From contig WAID01000003.1 of the NCBI GenBank assembly GCA_016584495.1, positions 3,720,001-3,784,000 of the forward strand: 64,000 nt of DNA. The letters are read 5' to 3'. Each line of letters begins with the position of its first letter. Position 1 is the stretch's first letter. Source of the stretch: Celoporthe dispersa (lineage: Eukaryota > Ascomycota > Sordariomycetes > Diaporthales > Cryphonectriaceae). Shown piece by piece: positions 1 through 14,600 of the stretch. A program made the translations under genes and the position numbers. The notes beneath the pieces are model-generated. The model worked only from the letters and a program-made list of their open reading frames with translations. It was not told where the DNA came from and did no database searches.

Positions 1-3000
1 ATAATCTGTTCATTGGTCTGTGTAATTCCGTACCTGAGGTTGAAATTTGGGCAGAAGACGAAGTGGAAAATGCATTCGCACTCAGTCTTTTTCCATCACC
101 TGCCACATCTTCTTTTCTGTATCTACACAATTTGTACTGGAGGGTCAGATATATCTGATACAAAACCTAATAAAGACTAATGTTATTCCCCAGGCTGCAA
201 AGTGCTCTTCTTTACTCATTAGTGTCTTGGCTGACAGTTGCTCAAGATTGAAGGCCAGCATAGAGTATTTGGGGGTAATAATAGTCAATTGGCAGATGTC
301 TCCAGACCGTTCTCTGTTAAGGATGACCTTTGATCTATATCTGCGTATCACTATTTTGACAACCATTGCCCGTGGTCTTCTCGCTTGCTCAAGGGCTAAG
401 AATCCAAAATCTGATATGGCCTTTAAGCCATCCTTTCTTTTTCTGTTCTTGCTCTCTCCCTTCTCTCTCCCCAAATTTTTCTTCTATTCTCCCTCCCTGT
501 ATCCCTCTCTCCCTCTCTGCTGGTTTGAAAAGACAAAATGAGGGTATATAAAGAGTTTGATTAGCATTTTAGCAATCACCGAGGCCCAGGCTCTATGTCA
601 TCTCTGTGGTTGACCAGTCCTGGAACATCGGATGCCTGCAAGCGGTGCCCAATCCACTTTGGGCTAAGACGTATAGGAGTCTGGAGAGTAGTAATTGCAT
701 GAGAAAGCCATTGGTCTAGATGAAAGGCAAGATAAGCCGTCCTGTAGACAATAATTACGGCATCTCGCCACCACCGCTGTCATAGAACACACGTCGTATC
801 TGCAGAGAAGGGGAAAGATGAAAAAAAAGAAAGAAAAACAGAACCACCAGAGCCCCCAACCTCAACATATCATCACACAGTAACTACTGCACAAAGACGC
901 ATGCTAGCGAATGGAACCAGAATCCGGTCGCGAGAAGATCGTCCGAGGCCAATGGCTGGATCAGCCAATCACCTGACAGGCCCGTGTCTCTCGAAGCAGG
1001 CTTGTGGTGTGTGAGTGCAACCCGCATGCGATGTTTCCATCAAGCGTCACCCAGCTCCAAAAAAAAAAAAAAAAGATGTGGCCATCATCCTTATATGCAT
1101 CACCTTGCAGCAGTACGCACCCCGGTCGAACGGATAGTGGGCAGTGGGCCGGTGGTCAACAGAGAGTTTCTCCAATTGAACGTCATCGGGTTGTGGGTAA
1201 GGTGTGCCAGGGCCTGCATCCGTGTGATAGATTATAATACCCCTTCAAGTGTTCACGCTCGCCTCACCGGCCGGACCAGCCGGTTCTAACATCGGCCCTG
1301 TGTGTTGCGGCGCATGGTCGTGGAACATTAGCAGAACAAACGGGCATTCTGTCAATGGACTGGATCCGCCTAGTGTGTGAATACCACACGATTCTTCCTG
1401 ACCGGCTGCCGACGCATGCAGGTTGATGGGAAGATGGTGTGGACAGGGCCAAATAGTACACGTATGACGTGATAAATTTAGGGTCCGTCTCGCCGCCGAC
1501 CGCCCGTGTGAAAATGGGGAATTGGCGTCGGGCGCTGGGGCATTGCTCCCCCGAGTCTAGTTTGCTTCGTGCAGCATATGAAAGATGAAAGGAAATGGGT
1601 GTGCAGACGTGGCTGGGCGGGTTGCCATACCATCACCACCAGGAACCAGACACAGCACGCACACCCGACCACCCACGGTGGTGTAAACCTTCCTTGTTTG
1701 AAGCGGTAGGGTAACCAGGCGAGGTTCAATTGATCATAGGCGGCGAGCAATGCCATCATAATGCTTCCAGCTCATACTTGTTCACGCCGCAGTAGTGACA
1801 TCGCTCGACGACACCCCACAGGCCCTGTGGCGCGAGGGCTCGATAATGGCCAGTGCCAATGACGTACAGAGACCGCAGAGCTCAAATAGTCCTCCTGCAG
1901 GCCGTTGCACACTGTCATAGTAAGTGCATACGGAGGCAGGGTTGCCCCAAATATCGTGGGGAAGATGGTGTGGACATGGAGGATGTGGCGGGACAACCCA
2001 CCATCCGTGTGCATTTAGTGTACTGCAGACTTTCTCTCCGTCTCTCTCTGTCTTTTGCCTTATACGGTAGATTATTTGGAGGAACGGTGGCTTCTCTCGG
2101 GTAAAAAAAAAAAAAAAACCACCAAAAAAAACCAAGGCCAAGGTGACGACGCTATACCCTCTGTCTGCTACTGTGATACAACGCTGAACGGGCGCGCATT
2201 GTAGGTGCGCTGGCCCTCCCGAACGCCTGAGAAGGTCTGGCCTCTGAAATTGGCCCTCTTCCGCCCTGCAGGACGATGATCTTGGAAGCCCTCACAGAAA
2301 ACACTAGAAATTTTGCCGCCGTTTATCCTGCAACCTCAAGCGACGTTACGTTGCTGGCGCTGAAGATCGTCACCCGTGTGGGAAAAGGGTCTTCTTTGTT
2401 CTCTTGTCGCGGGTGCTCTTACTTTATCCCGCCCGTCCTCTAGAGATGGGTCCAGCGCCACGCTGTTCGCGCCCGTCGCAAGCCCCAACATAAAGCTTTT
2501 TTCGTGTGGGAGAGAGAGGCGAAGAGCCATCCAACAACCCCCTCCCCTTCCTCCGTCGGCTGTCGTCCCTGGGAATGGCGCGGACTTACCACCGTAACAG
2601 CGGGTTTTTGATTGGAATTCTCGTTGATTGTGAAATGCTACTTATTAGCGTGATGTGGCGGGCCCTCGCGATACCGAGGCGGCGGCGCCATTTGCAGGAT
2701 TAGGCTCTGCAGCAGCGCACTTCCGATAGATCACCACAGTAGATACCCTGCGAAGCTCCAAGGGTCTTGTGTGAGCCGTTACGTCGTCGGGCATTGGCAT
2801 GGCCAATGGGAGTAAATTCTTAAAGTGCCGTGGCAAGGTGGGCGCTTGGCTGGCAAAAGCGGTGGTCACCGCCTGTGCCACGACATGTACTATGGTATCT
2901 GCCCTCTACAGGGGCGAGCTTCACCCCGGCTCAAGTTACCAGATAGCTGGGCTGACCATGGACCATCCTATGGTATATACCGTAGTATGTGTCTCAGGCT

Positions 3001-3907
3001 CTCCTTCGAGTGCACAGGACGAGGCGAGATCGGAATACGGGATGGACTCCTTGCACGCGTGACGAGCAGGCCAGGATACATACTGTCCGAGAGCGCCGCG
3101 AAGAACTTCTAGACAATGTACCAAGACACGGAAGCAGTTTGGCGCCCCACGAGGCTGCGAAGACGACAAACAGAGAGACACACAGACAGACAGACAATAG
3201 GCAGGCTAGTGATCCGCTCGGGCTTTTCTTCTCCCGCAGACACGGTATTGGGACCACCGCACTACAAGTTTCGTACACAGAAAAATTGTCTGTATTTTGG
3301 AGGGAGAAAGGCCCTGCCCTGATGCCCCACAAGGTTGGGCAGGAAACGGGGAGACAATCACAGCCGTATGAAGTAAGAGGCCCGTACTATGTACACTCAG
3401 TAGACAAGGATCTGAAAAAAGTACCCAGGCGGCTCTGCGCTGCTGACACCTTCGTTTTCGGGCAAGAGACGGTCGCTGCTTGCGCCAGCCTCCTGTGCGG
3501 GTATTTGATATGTAGGGTGAATCCTTTAGGATTATGGCAGCTTGCAAAACATGGGGTTCTTGTCGAAGCCTGTTCCTGGAATAGCGAAATGCAGACACAG
3601 CGGCGATACCAGCCTCATAGACAGACCGCTACATGTAGCGGCAAGGATGGGTGATCGGGAAGATGAACAAGGAAAAAATAAATAAATAAATAGTATATAC
3701 ACCATGGTGTATCTGACCCCTAGAACATGTGTATTGGATTCCGCGGAGACTACAGATTTGATGGAGGGTATATCTGTACCATGTACATAGCAGCAGCCTC
3801 CATTACCTCAAGTGACCATGACAGTCTCGGAGAGTCTGGCGTCGGTAGGCAGTCGCAGCTACTGCAGCCGGATGTGACGGATACGGGCCATGGAAATGCC
3901 AAGTCAG

Positions 3908-3931
3908 TAAAAATAAAAATAAAAATAAAAA
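3908..3931. repeat. TAAAAA microsatellite
   Basis: Four exact copies of the hexamer TAAAAA in tandem, in gene-free DNA. Confidence 0.9.
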
Positions 3932-6130
3932 CAAGGTCTCGCAGTCCGGCACTGTTTCTGTTAGTGATCTTGTCATCCTGGTTCCAAGATGCTTGCCCAG
4001 CCAAAGTCGATCCTGGTCCTCACCTGACGTGACATCCTTGGGTCGGTCACGGCTATACTCTTTTCCCGCGCTGTGTCTGTGTCATCACTGACAAATGAGA
4101 CAAGATGGCGGACGCCCTCTATAAGGGTCCTCCGTCGCTCAGGAGCGGCGACAGCTGGGGGATCGTCACCTTGTGGGCCAATTGACCTGCGCGTCCGCAG
4201 AACCTCTGAACATTGTTGTGCAGTGCTGGGCAGCACGGCCGTGGTCTTCAACACATGCACGGTGGAGAGAGCCGTTGTGCTTTCGCCCTGGCGCACCCTA
4301 CAAATGACAGCAGGACCACCCCGAACACGAGGCTTCGCAGGAATATCCCAGCCTTGCGTAGTAGGGATCCATTCGCCTCTGCTCTCTGCCTACCGCCATT
4401 AATCTGACACCAACGTCGTAGGAGGGCGGGAAATACTATTAGGTTCGTTTCGAGAGAGATCCGGTGACCACAAATGTCAGCTGGTAAGTAGTGCGTCGTC
4501 CCCTGGGTTCGGGAGGCGACAGGATAAGTTCTGGGGAAGACAGGGAACAAGGTCTCTCGGTGCCCTGTTGCCCCAGATCGACCTGGAGGTCCCGCAGGGG
4601 TTCTCCATCTTGAGATCACACGATGTTCCTTGCCTCGGTTTGGAGACGAAAACGAGGCCGTTGGAGTCAATCCTCACAGGACCCAGGGGAAAAAAAAAAG
4701 GGGGGGGGGTTGGCTACGCGAGTAGAGAGAGAGAAAAAAAAAAAGAAAGGGGTGGGGGGGTGGGTGATGAACCAAAAATGGGGAAGAGCAAGTGTGTAAT
4801 TATGACCTCGATTGGAGAAGGACTTTGGGGAAGGAAGGCGCGGCCGCCTCCAACGAGCATTGATGGATTGAACGGACCCTGCTGCCCACTACCCAGGCAC
4901 GCCAGGAGGGAGACAGCGCCAGGTACGGCGGCGGCCCTTGGGTCCACCAGGATTTCGCGCGACAGCAAGATTTTTTTCTTTGAGGGGGAGGGGGATCTGA
5001 CCAAGCGTGCAGACGATTGACGACATACCATTCGATGGCAAGAGGTTTCATGTGGGTTCCTCCCAAGAAGTGATATATCGACAAAAGCCTAGGTCAACCT
5101 AATTCAATACCGTAGTACATAGTACATACATAGTACTGGCTGGAGGAGAGAGCGCTGGCTCAGCGTTGGCTCTTGGAAGACGACGACCACGACCACCACC
5201 ACGACCACGAGCACAACCGCCGCTTCGTCGCCTGCCCTCCTCGGATAAATTAAGCCGGCGAGATGATGTACTATAGTGGCCTCATCCAATCACTTTGGTA
5301 GTATGTTTTCTGGTATGCGCTGTCATTCGCAGGGACTCAGGGCCGAAGCTTGCCGTGGACGAACCAAGTGGGCCTTGGGCATGCCTGGGCCGCTGAGGTA
5401 CAAGCATCTACCTGTCTGGTCTAGGCGGAATTCCGGCACCCTCTCTCTGCAGCTGCCTGGGAAGGAGTTTTCCATGTCTTCTTTGACGTCGCTGCGCACG
5501 AGAAAGTAGTCTGCAGCAGACGGACACATGGTTGGATGGACAGGCAGGTCGGCAGGGGGTGGTGTCGGTGCTGGAGCACTGTGATGGATGAATGAGTCAC
5601 AGACAAGAGCGGAAAGTCCTGACGAATAACCTCGCCGATGTCTGGCGATATCTGCTATAGTGGCTTGTATACCGTCATAAGGCCTGTGCCGTTAGCGACG
5701 GGTTCATGGTCTCATAGTAATGGCAGCATACACACCCTCCCCGGCTGTCTTTCATATGTATGGTTTTTTTGGTTTTTTTTTTTAGTGGCATGGCGCGGCA
5801 CAGCAGCATGCACGAGAAGTCGGTCTGCTGTTGGTTGAACGGTCTAGTCGCAGCCACACGAGCTCCCTGAGCCAAACAGACACCCAGTAGCGTTGAGGGA
5901 TAGCTTGGGGAGATTGTGTGCTGTCCTGTGCACCCCGGCAGCTATCCATGATATCGCGCAGCTAAGCTGGATGGCACAGATTGGCTTTGGCGAGCTCCCA
6001 TGGATTCAGCTGTGCCCAGCGTCGCAGTGCTAGCCTCGGATGAATGTAAACCGCTGCAGAGCGCATTGTTGAGGGCTGCTGGGATATAAACAGCAGACTG
6101 TCTGAAATGAGGCCTATCAATCCTAGCTTG

Positions 6131-6175
6131 TCTGTGTGTGCGTGTGCGCGTGCGTGCGTGTGCGTGTGTGTGTCG
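6131..6175. repeat. GT/GC dinucleotide-rich tract
   Basis: Alternating purine-pyrimidine tract made mainly of TG, CG and CA steps, in gene-free DNA. Such tracts can take up Z-DNA; no other role is visible. Confidence 0.8.
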
Positions 6176-9100
6176 CACAGTTTGACATCCACGTAACCAG
6201 CTGCCTCATTGAGCCGGCCAGAGTAGGCTTTCCTGGAATGGCCTGATGACGGGACGACGAGGCCTGTGCAAGCCCGAGGCGAATGACACAGCGGTAAGGG
6301 TTGGTCGACAAATGCTCGCTGTTTTAATCAAGCACTCTCCTGCTCTCGTCGTGTCGATTCTGCTCGCCAGAAAACCTGATCGACCAATATCAGATCTGAC
6401 AAGCCTCTTTGGATTCGTGTCACGAGGTAACGCCATCTCTCTGAAACCTGATGGTGATGGACATTGCATTGCCGCCCACACGTCGGAGATCTGACGGCTT
6501 TGGGAAACATCATCGCATTGAGGCTATGCAAAAGGCTCTCACAAGGAACGACCCCTGGACCCTAAGGTGCCTAGTTACCTTGGGAGAGGGCTACGCTAAC
6601 GGGAATACACTGGGGGATGGGCAGACCCTCGTGGGTCGACAGGCTGCTGCTGCGAGGGGCCTTTGGGGGGGGGGAGGCTTTCTGCGAGGCCTAGTCATGA
6701 TCCTGGGCGCTGATAGTGACCTTTGGAGGGGTTCGAGCAGAGCTGTGCTCGTATCCTGGGCACTGTGTGGAGACGATTCCACCGGTCACGCACCTGACCC
6801 TGACCGGAGATACCTTGGGGATTATCAGAGCAGGGGCTCAGTGGGCGGCCTGATTGGCCAACAACCCCTGCCTGTAAGCAGCCAGCACGGATCACCAGGC
6901 AGATCGAGCTCCTCGCATGTCGCCCTCATCATGGAGGGGCATGGAGGGGTCGAGGGCAGGAGCTCCCTCCTGCGCGTGCTTATCAAGCCGTATCGAACCT
7001 GAGCATACCTCAGATAGATGGAGGGGCAGCTCCGGGCCAGCTTTTTGAGATTGGACGACCCTGCCGCATCATCGTCCCAAGAGGTCAGACGTTGCATCTA
7101 ACGAGCTTGGGGATTGAGATAACCCGGTGTGGCATTCCCAATTGCTCATGCTTGTCGGTGTGTCTCGCCGAATGCCGCGACCGCCTCTCCGAGGTTCTTG
7201 CGGGAAGCTGAGCCAGCCTTGCTCCCAATGCTGCGGTAGCGGAGCAGGTGCTGTTTGTTCTGACAATTTTTTCTTCTTTTCGTCCAGGTGTACGTTGTGA
7301 CCCGTCCATGACACGACATGGTCTAGTCGTAGTACGAGCGCCAAAGACCAGAGCTTCCGGCAGGTTGCCCCCTCCCCCCCCCTTCCCTTCAAGATGGCGG
7401 GGTTCTGGGTCATGCAGGTTGGGAGGCAAGCTTGAGCTGCATCATAAGGAGCCCGACGAGCCCCGATAAGCGCCCGCGGTGTTTTGTATGGCAAGCCCAC
7501 ACGTGAGTCGCCCCGCCTACGAGCATGAAGCGAATGGAGGACCCATGGGAGCGACGGGGCAGCCCATGATCAGGGGCCGCTGTGAGTAATAATCTGTGAC
7601 ACGCGGTGGGGCGCAGCTGGATATGATGCACCGCAGAAGCGGCCCGAAGAAGAATGAAGAAGCCGGGTGCCTGGGCCGTTTGATTGCCTACAGAGAGAGA
7701 GAGGGAGAGGGAGAAAGCATCACAGATTTTGAGCCGACACGTTGGGAAGAAGGGATGGCCAACAGAAAAGATCATATCATGGGAGGCTCTTTCGGGGTGA
7801 ACCCAGCAGATAGCATGAAGCCAAGGGGTCAAGGCCTGTACAGGAGCAGGCCGAGATCTTTGACGGTAATTAGGTTGTGCTGCCGATCCTTGTCGCCCGT
7901 TCGGGGTGGGAATTGATGCTACTGCAGTACTTGCCAGGGTGGTTCCGAGCCGGCGAGCTTCTTGTCCCGCGCGTGTTACATGACATGGCATAACGTCGCA
8001 TGGCAGCATTCAAGGGGAGCCTTCTAGGAAAGGCTGGTGTGACAGTGCGAAGCTGCAGTTGTGCGTTGTGGGCTGCCAGTCTCGACTCTCGGATGGGTAC
8101 TGGGCCAGTCGAGACGTCAGCTTGCATTTCTTGCCTCCTGAGGCAAATACACAGTATAGGCCACAGAGGGCGTGACACCATATCCCCCCACCCCTTCTCC
8201 TTCGTTCTCCCAATGTGGATGACGAGGTAACTATTGTTCTTTGCATCGAAGCGAGGCCTGCTGCATCTCCTGGGGCCCGTAGAGGCGTCGAGTCTAGGCC
8301 GCTAAGCCGTTGCTATCCAACTCGGCTCGGGCGCCGTTGGCGCTCTCAGCTGTGGGATTGAATTAGTGGGTGAGCAGCTCTAGGGCGGCTGAATCCGCAT
8401 GACAGCTCCTGTCGTCCCGGATCACACTCGCCTCCTCTGGTGAGATCTGTGGGTAGCTCCAGGACTGTCTCGCCGAGTCGGCTCGAGGCTCACAAACACA
8501 TCTTCCCGAATGTTGTCATACCATTAGGGAAGGGCCGTGCGATTCTGGAAGGCAAGCACAAAAGCAGTCCAGGCGGCTCACACACCCCTACACACCCAGA
8601 GACCTCTGCGCAGGGGCTGCGTGAGATTGTTGTAGGGTGGCTTGTGAAGACTTGTCCGATGTTCGACTGCGCTTGATCAGCTTGCTCGTTTGTCTCGGTG
8701 CCAGACCCCATGGCCACTGCGGTACACTATTGTGCTTCTTTAAGATTGTCCGACGGCACACTCGTAGCCTGAATCCCCTTGCACACAGCCACTCCCGCTT
8801 CTGGTTCGGCTGGTGATCGTAATGTCGACTATAGAGATTGGGCTGGCTACTCATGCGTAGAAGCAGTAAGACGGACAGAGCAGTAGAGAGGCCGTGCACA
8901 AGGCGGCGTGCGGGAAGCCACGCGGCGTCAATCCTTCTTTTACTGATCCCTCGCGGTATTGAGTGTATATGGCCGCCATCGGGCCCAAGCTCCTTCTGCG
9001 TCAGGTATATCGTCTAGATCGCTCTTTCTCTCCACGGTTGCGGTACCCCCAGAAGGCGAGGTCATTCCCTCTCAACACTGGGAAATCTTGGCATGGTGAG

Positions 9101-11673
9101 CTCGAGACCCGTGGCTCGCCCGCTTGGTGATCTGCAGGTCGAGTGTCTGTCTGTCGTGAAGGGCTTCGCGCTAAGAAGCAGTGAATTGCGAACAACAGTA
9201 TGTAGCCTTGCGGCCAGCCATGGCCGACTGCTGATCGGCTTACCGGATATGGCAATGATTGCAGGTCATGAGTGCGTCCGAGGTCGACCGATGGCTCTGA
9301 TGCGTTTGCACATGTGTTGCTATATACAGATGGAAAGGCTGACCAGCTAGCCGCCAACAAGCCAGCGGGCCAGCCTCACGTGCGAGAGGCAGCTCCTTTA
9401 TGCCACCCGGCTTACTTGTGCAGGCCGTCGCGCAGATCTCCAAGACTTATTTACTGTTTGGACTGCTCCTCTTAAGTAAGGTGTCGCCCGCGCTTGAACT
9501 CTTGACGTCTGTCCTGGAGCTGACGGGGCGACGTGTCGCGACGTAGGACTGCTCCGTCGAGAGGCGGACGCAGCGCAGGAGCAGACCCCGTGATGAACCA
9601 CCAGATGGATGGGGACCATGTTCAGCAACCTTGAAGGAGGTCACTAGTACCGTGGGCGAAAGGTCGCAGCTATGGCCAGCAGCGCTAGTCTGAAAGGAGG
9701 TCCACAAGCGGTGAGCTGAGCAATCAGACGGCGAGCAGGCTGTGGCGGGCATGCATCGTGCAGCATGCAGTAGACGTGTGAGAAGGGCGTGACGAGGGAG
9801 GGGGGGGGGGCTTGGGCTCCGGTCCTCGCACCTCGGCGGCAATGCACACAAAGCCCTGCTCTGTCAGATGGGAGGCACACCTGTGGTGATGGGGCTGCTG
9901 GAGTTCCAGGCTGTTGACGTCAGCATACTACTGGAGAGGATTCGACCAGCCTCGCCTGCTCTATGAAAGGCGCATTTGGGAGTAGCTAGGAAAGAGAAAG
10001 AAAAAAAAATCCACCACCAGAGCACCCGAACAATCGGTGGGTCAGTGAGGGGTGGCGGTGAGAACGTGACAGCCTTGTGTGAGGGATGTCGTCTTGAGAG
10101 GTTCTCGATAGGCCGAGCAGGTCACGTAGCAGGAGGGAGCTTGCTTGTCTTGTGCTGCACGACAGAAGTGCACCGTCGAGCCAACTGCTGGGGGGCTTGA
10201 ATCTGAGGACCAGAGGGCCGTGCGAGGTGCGCAGGTGCTGCTGCTGCGCTTGGCCGCGGGCCATGCATATGTCATAACCTGTGTGTCCGAGTAGTTCGGT
10301 CTCAGGTCTGTTTGTTCTTGCGAGGCTCCATCGCACCACCAGCCTTGACAGACATGCCCAGGTACGGTTGGTGCACTGTACGACACGACACCGTACGGGG
10401 ATCGAGTGCAAGATTGTATGACAAATCGAAGACGATGGTATGGAGATGGATCAGACGGCCTGGGCAGAAAGGTTATAGAGGCAGCATATCCGCTCGTTCT
10501 GGTAGTCGTAATTGATGCTACCACAGATACTAATTATGCAGTACATGGTCGGTCTGTACTACGGCCCTTGATGGTGGGCACAACCACAACCAACCGTCGC
10601 AGCTCCGGTGGGTCTTGGCCCTGCTTCAGGTACTAATGGTACCGTGCTCTGTGGACCCCCCAGCGCTTGAGCTATTTCTCGCCCAGCGCGGTGCAGTGCA
10701 TACAGAGTACCATAGTGTCATGGTACCATAGTATTGCCGCACAGCCCGTAGCCTCTGGGGACTTTTAGACCACAAGATTTAATCTCCTCTCATCTGGGCT
10801 GTCGCTGATCACCAGGGCCGCCGTCGAGCTGCCCAGCCCGGCTTCCTCTCCTCTGCGGAAGCCGGAGGAGATACTTACTACATGCGTATGCACTATTTAC
10901 TACGGCATTGTGTAGGTTATGTGAAAGCCTGGACCTTGCGGCGCTCAGGGTCAGGGGTCAGGGCTGCCTGCGCTAGAGACCGCCGAGTGGACAGGGGGGG
11001 CCGGGAACAGCTGCGGTACCCGGACCCAGACCCCGTACAGTAGGATGTGACGGCAGGTACTGCTGGAGGAGCACTGTGGACGTGCGGCAGCCTCTGTGAT
11101 GGTACAAAGTACACACTGCACTGGGTACGTACCCGGGGCGAGGGCCCTGAAGAGAGCAAGCTCTCCCGCCAGTCTCCAATTCGTCTCTGTCTTCCATGGT
11201 CCCTCCTCCGCAGCCGAAACACCTCGACCTACGCCTTCACCTTCAACCCTCAAACCTTCCCTCCCCCCCCTTCCCTCCTCCTCTTGTCGTCTCCCAATAT
11301 TTACCGATCTGGGCCAGCTATAGCCTCGCCAGCCAGCCGATCAGCATCAGTATCCTCTACTCCGGCTCAGCGGACAGAGTTGCCTTGGCCGAGTCACTGT
11401 CGTCGTCCGGCTGAAGATATGAGATAAAGGCGGCCGACCTCTGTCGCTCCCTCGCTCGGCGCTCACCACTTTATCCACCTGTCCACCGTTCTCTCCGACA
11501 GACCAACCACTCGCCACCGGTCAGGACTCCGTTGCCATTGTGCGTTGGACCTCATTGCGTGCACACCTGGCCGAATATACATCAGGGAACCCGTGCGCTT
11601 GTCGAGAGCCTGTTCTCGACCCGCGGATACCTAACCAGACCGTATCGACGGCACTGTCACCTCCCTCGCGGAT

Positions 11674-14600
11674 ATGGGCAACGACGCAGGCCCCAGACAC
11701 GAGCACATGGCTGCCGCAGACCACGGTGCTGCCATGCGCAGCTCTCCACCCTCTGACACGGAGCCTAAGGGCGGTCAACAGCCCGAAGATGCCGGTATGC
11801 TCGCTGCCCACGGACGTCGTCTCGTTGCTTGTGCTGGCTTGACCCTACCCTCCCTGCAAGAACTCTGATTTCTACCCCAGACCTCCCTCCTTTCTCTATG
11901 ATGATCGCGCAGATATCGGCTAATACGGACTCGTCCTCTAGAGGCCTCTACTATCACCGTGAACACCAAAGCCCCCGCCACCGCGCCCGCCTTCCCCCAG
12001 CCCAAGACTGACAAGCCTCGTCCACACGGCTGCAACACCTGCGGGCGCGCCTTTGCCCGGCTGGAACATCTCAAGAGACACGAACGCTCCCACACCAAGG
12101 AGAAGCCCTTTGAGTGCCCCGAGTGCAAGCGATGTTTCGCCAGGCGTGACCTGCTGCTCCGTCACCAGCAGAAGCTACACCAGACCTCGGCACCCCCCGC
12201 TCGTTCTCGCAACCGCAGGGGAGAGCGCGAGCGGCGCGACCGTCGGCCAGAGCCGTGCTCGCAAGAACAGCGTCGCCGGTGCGAATCCCAGCAGTGTCTC
12301 TATCAACCCAGCATCGATGAGGCCCCGCGCCAACACTATCAGTGCTATCGACCCGGCCTCGCTACAGCAGTTTATGGCTGCTGCTACGCCAGCGATGTCT
12401 CGCATGCCGCCGACTCACAGCCGCCACAACAGCCTGATGGATTTCGGCGGCATTGCTCACAGCTTTTTGACAGCCAGTTCTCCGGCATGTCTGCTGCCTT
12501 GAGCCACCGCGGTATCCAGAACAACCCGCTCAGGGTCGAGACACAGGGACTGCCTTGGGGTGGCGGACTGCGCACAGCTCCGCCCCATTCGTTCTTCGGG
12601 AGCGACTACACCATGGGCAACATGTTCAACAATCCCACGACTACTATTAATCCGAATATCCTTCACTTCGGTCCCAATTCGCCACACATCGACCCTATCT
12701 CGTCTCCCCCCTTCAGCGGCCACCCTGACCTGGCCGGCCAGGGGGTCTTCGAGTCGGGCCTCGAAGGCTTGTCCCTGATGAGCCCCTTTGCTGGGGCGGA
12801 CTTCTTCCCCAGCGGCAACGAGAACGCCATTGACGGGTCATCGTCCTCGGCCATCAGCACTGCTAGCCCGGGCGGCATGAGCGACGCGATGATCGATGGC
12901 TCCAACAACCCGGCCTCGGCGATCCCAGCTACCACGTCGCCGTGGGCCTCCGCGATGGTCTCGCCACAGACGGCTCCCTTCGGTGTCGACTTCGGCGCTC
13001 CTAGCAATGGCTTCCCGGACCTGATGGGCGGCGCTCCGGCATCACCGCTGCCTCTGCAGTCCAGTATCATCAATGACTTCTTCACCCCGCCACCGTCACT
13101 GGGCACTTCTTTGGTGGACCTGCCGACCGGCAGCTCATCCGCAGCAGACTTGACGGCTGTGACCACCGCGACTGCGAAACCTGCGTTGGGCCAAGGCCCA
13201 GGCGTGGGCCCAGAGACGCCGACTTCGATAAATGGTAGTAATCATGGCACCTCACCCGTCTCAACAATCACTGATTCAACAAGACACGCCATCCTAGGTG
13301 CCCTCTCCTCCACCGCCTCGCTGAACACGACACTCGCCAGCCGCAGGCCGTCGACCTCCCTACAGACTTCGCCCCTGTCGGCGCACACCTCGACCGCCTC
13401 GCCCAATGCAGATGCTGCCAGCACCCTCCCAGACACTCGAGACCTCCAGCGCTTTGTTGCCGCCTACATCATCCATTTCCACCCGCATCTTCCGTTTCTC
13501 CATATCCCGACGCTGTCCTTCGAGACTCCAACCAAGATGACGAGTGGTCACTCCAGTGGGTTCGCCGGTCCTGCGTGTCTGGCGCTGTCCATGGCCGGCA
13601 TCGGGGCTCTGTACGAGGCCGAACATGACAGAGCCCACGATTTGTTCGAACTGGCTAAGAAGATGATCCAAACTTACCTGGAACAGTGTAGGCTCTCCAA
13701 CTGGCGCAAGGGCCACTCCGGGTCAGCATCCGACCAGGGCTCTCACGACGGCTCGATGGACACCCCGGTATGGCTAGTTCAGTCGATGCTTCTTAATGTT
13801 ATCTTTGGTCACAACTGTGGGGACAAGCGGGCCGGCGAGATCGCAGCGACCCACTGTGCCGCGCTCGTCAGCCTCGCCCGGGGCGCGGATATGTTCATCC
13901 CCAGGGATTCTCTCGACCGGAAGGACCAGGACGCCAAGGTTGATATGACCGACGAACACGCGGAGTGGCTCAGCTGGAAGGTTCAGGAAGAGCGGAAGCG
14001 CACGCTCTATGCCATTTTCATCCTCTCAAGCCTCCTGGTCTCTGCCTACAACCAGCCTCCTCACCTGACGAATGGTGAGATTTGTCTTGATTTACCGTGC
14101 GATGAGGAGCTCTTCGAGGCTGAGAGCAGCGCTGTCTTCAATGCCCGCGGTGGCGCCACCCGGGCCCATCAGGAACCGAGTCGCGTTTCACGATGCCTTT
14201 GCTGAGCTGATGCGCACAAACGAGAACCAGAGAAGGCTGTCTTTACAAGCTAGTCAAGCGTTCGGGTCCAGTCTTGACCCCAACTATTTGCCATCGAGCA
14301 GCCTTAGGCCGGGCGCTTTTGGATGCCTCGTCCTGATCAATGCCTTGCATAACTACATCTGGGAGACTCGACAGAATCATCACAACGGGCCCTGGACGAA
14401 TGAGGACACTGAGAAGATGCACCGGACTATTGAGCCTGCTCTGCGGGCCTGGCATGCGGCTTGGAGCAGCAATCCGAGGCACTCCCTGAAGCGGCCTAAT
14501 CCTTCCAACGAAGGGCCGCTTTCCGCAGATGCAATGCCGCTGCTGGACCTGGCGTACCTGCGCCTCTTCGTCAATCTCGGCCGATCCAAGGAGAAGTTCT

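Larger units (their letters stand above)
1..11673. other. Long stretch without a supportable protein gene
   Basis: All open frames here are short, overlap on both strands and resemble no family I recognise. No chain of ORFs joined by plausible GT-AG introns gives a coherent protein. The stretch holds simple repeats: runs of 16 A at 1059-1074 and 2103-2118, four TAAAAA units at 3908-3931, a GT-rich tract near 6131-6175, a GA tract near 7690 and G runs near 6665 and 9800. Short AT-type palindromic words around GTAC and TATAG recur near 5110 and 10700. The last kilobase is pyrimidine-rich (about 11226-11300), as fungal promoters and 5' leaders often are, and probably belongs to the downstream C2H2 gene. 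A non-coding RNA or a rapidly evolving multi-exon gene cannot be excluded. Confidence 0.6.

Noticed and set aside
2989..3654. 221-codon plus-strand ORF in the gene-poor left part
   Set aside because: No recognisable family, low-complexity RQTD-type stretches, and competing ORFs on the other strand.
7410..8009. 199-codon minus-strand ORF
   Set aside because: No motif; Arg/Ser/Thr/Pro-rich random-like composition, with overlapping ORFs in other frames.
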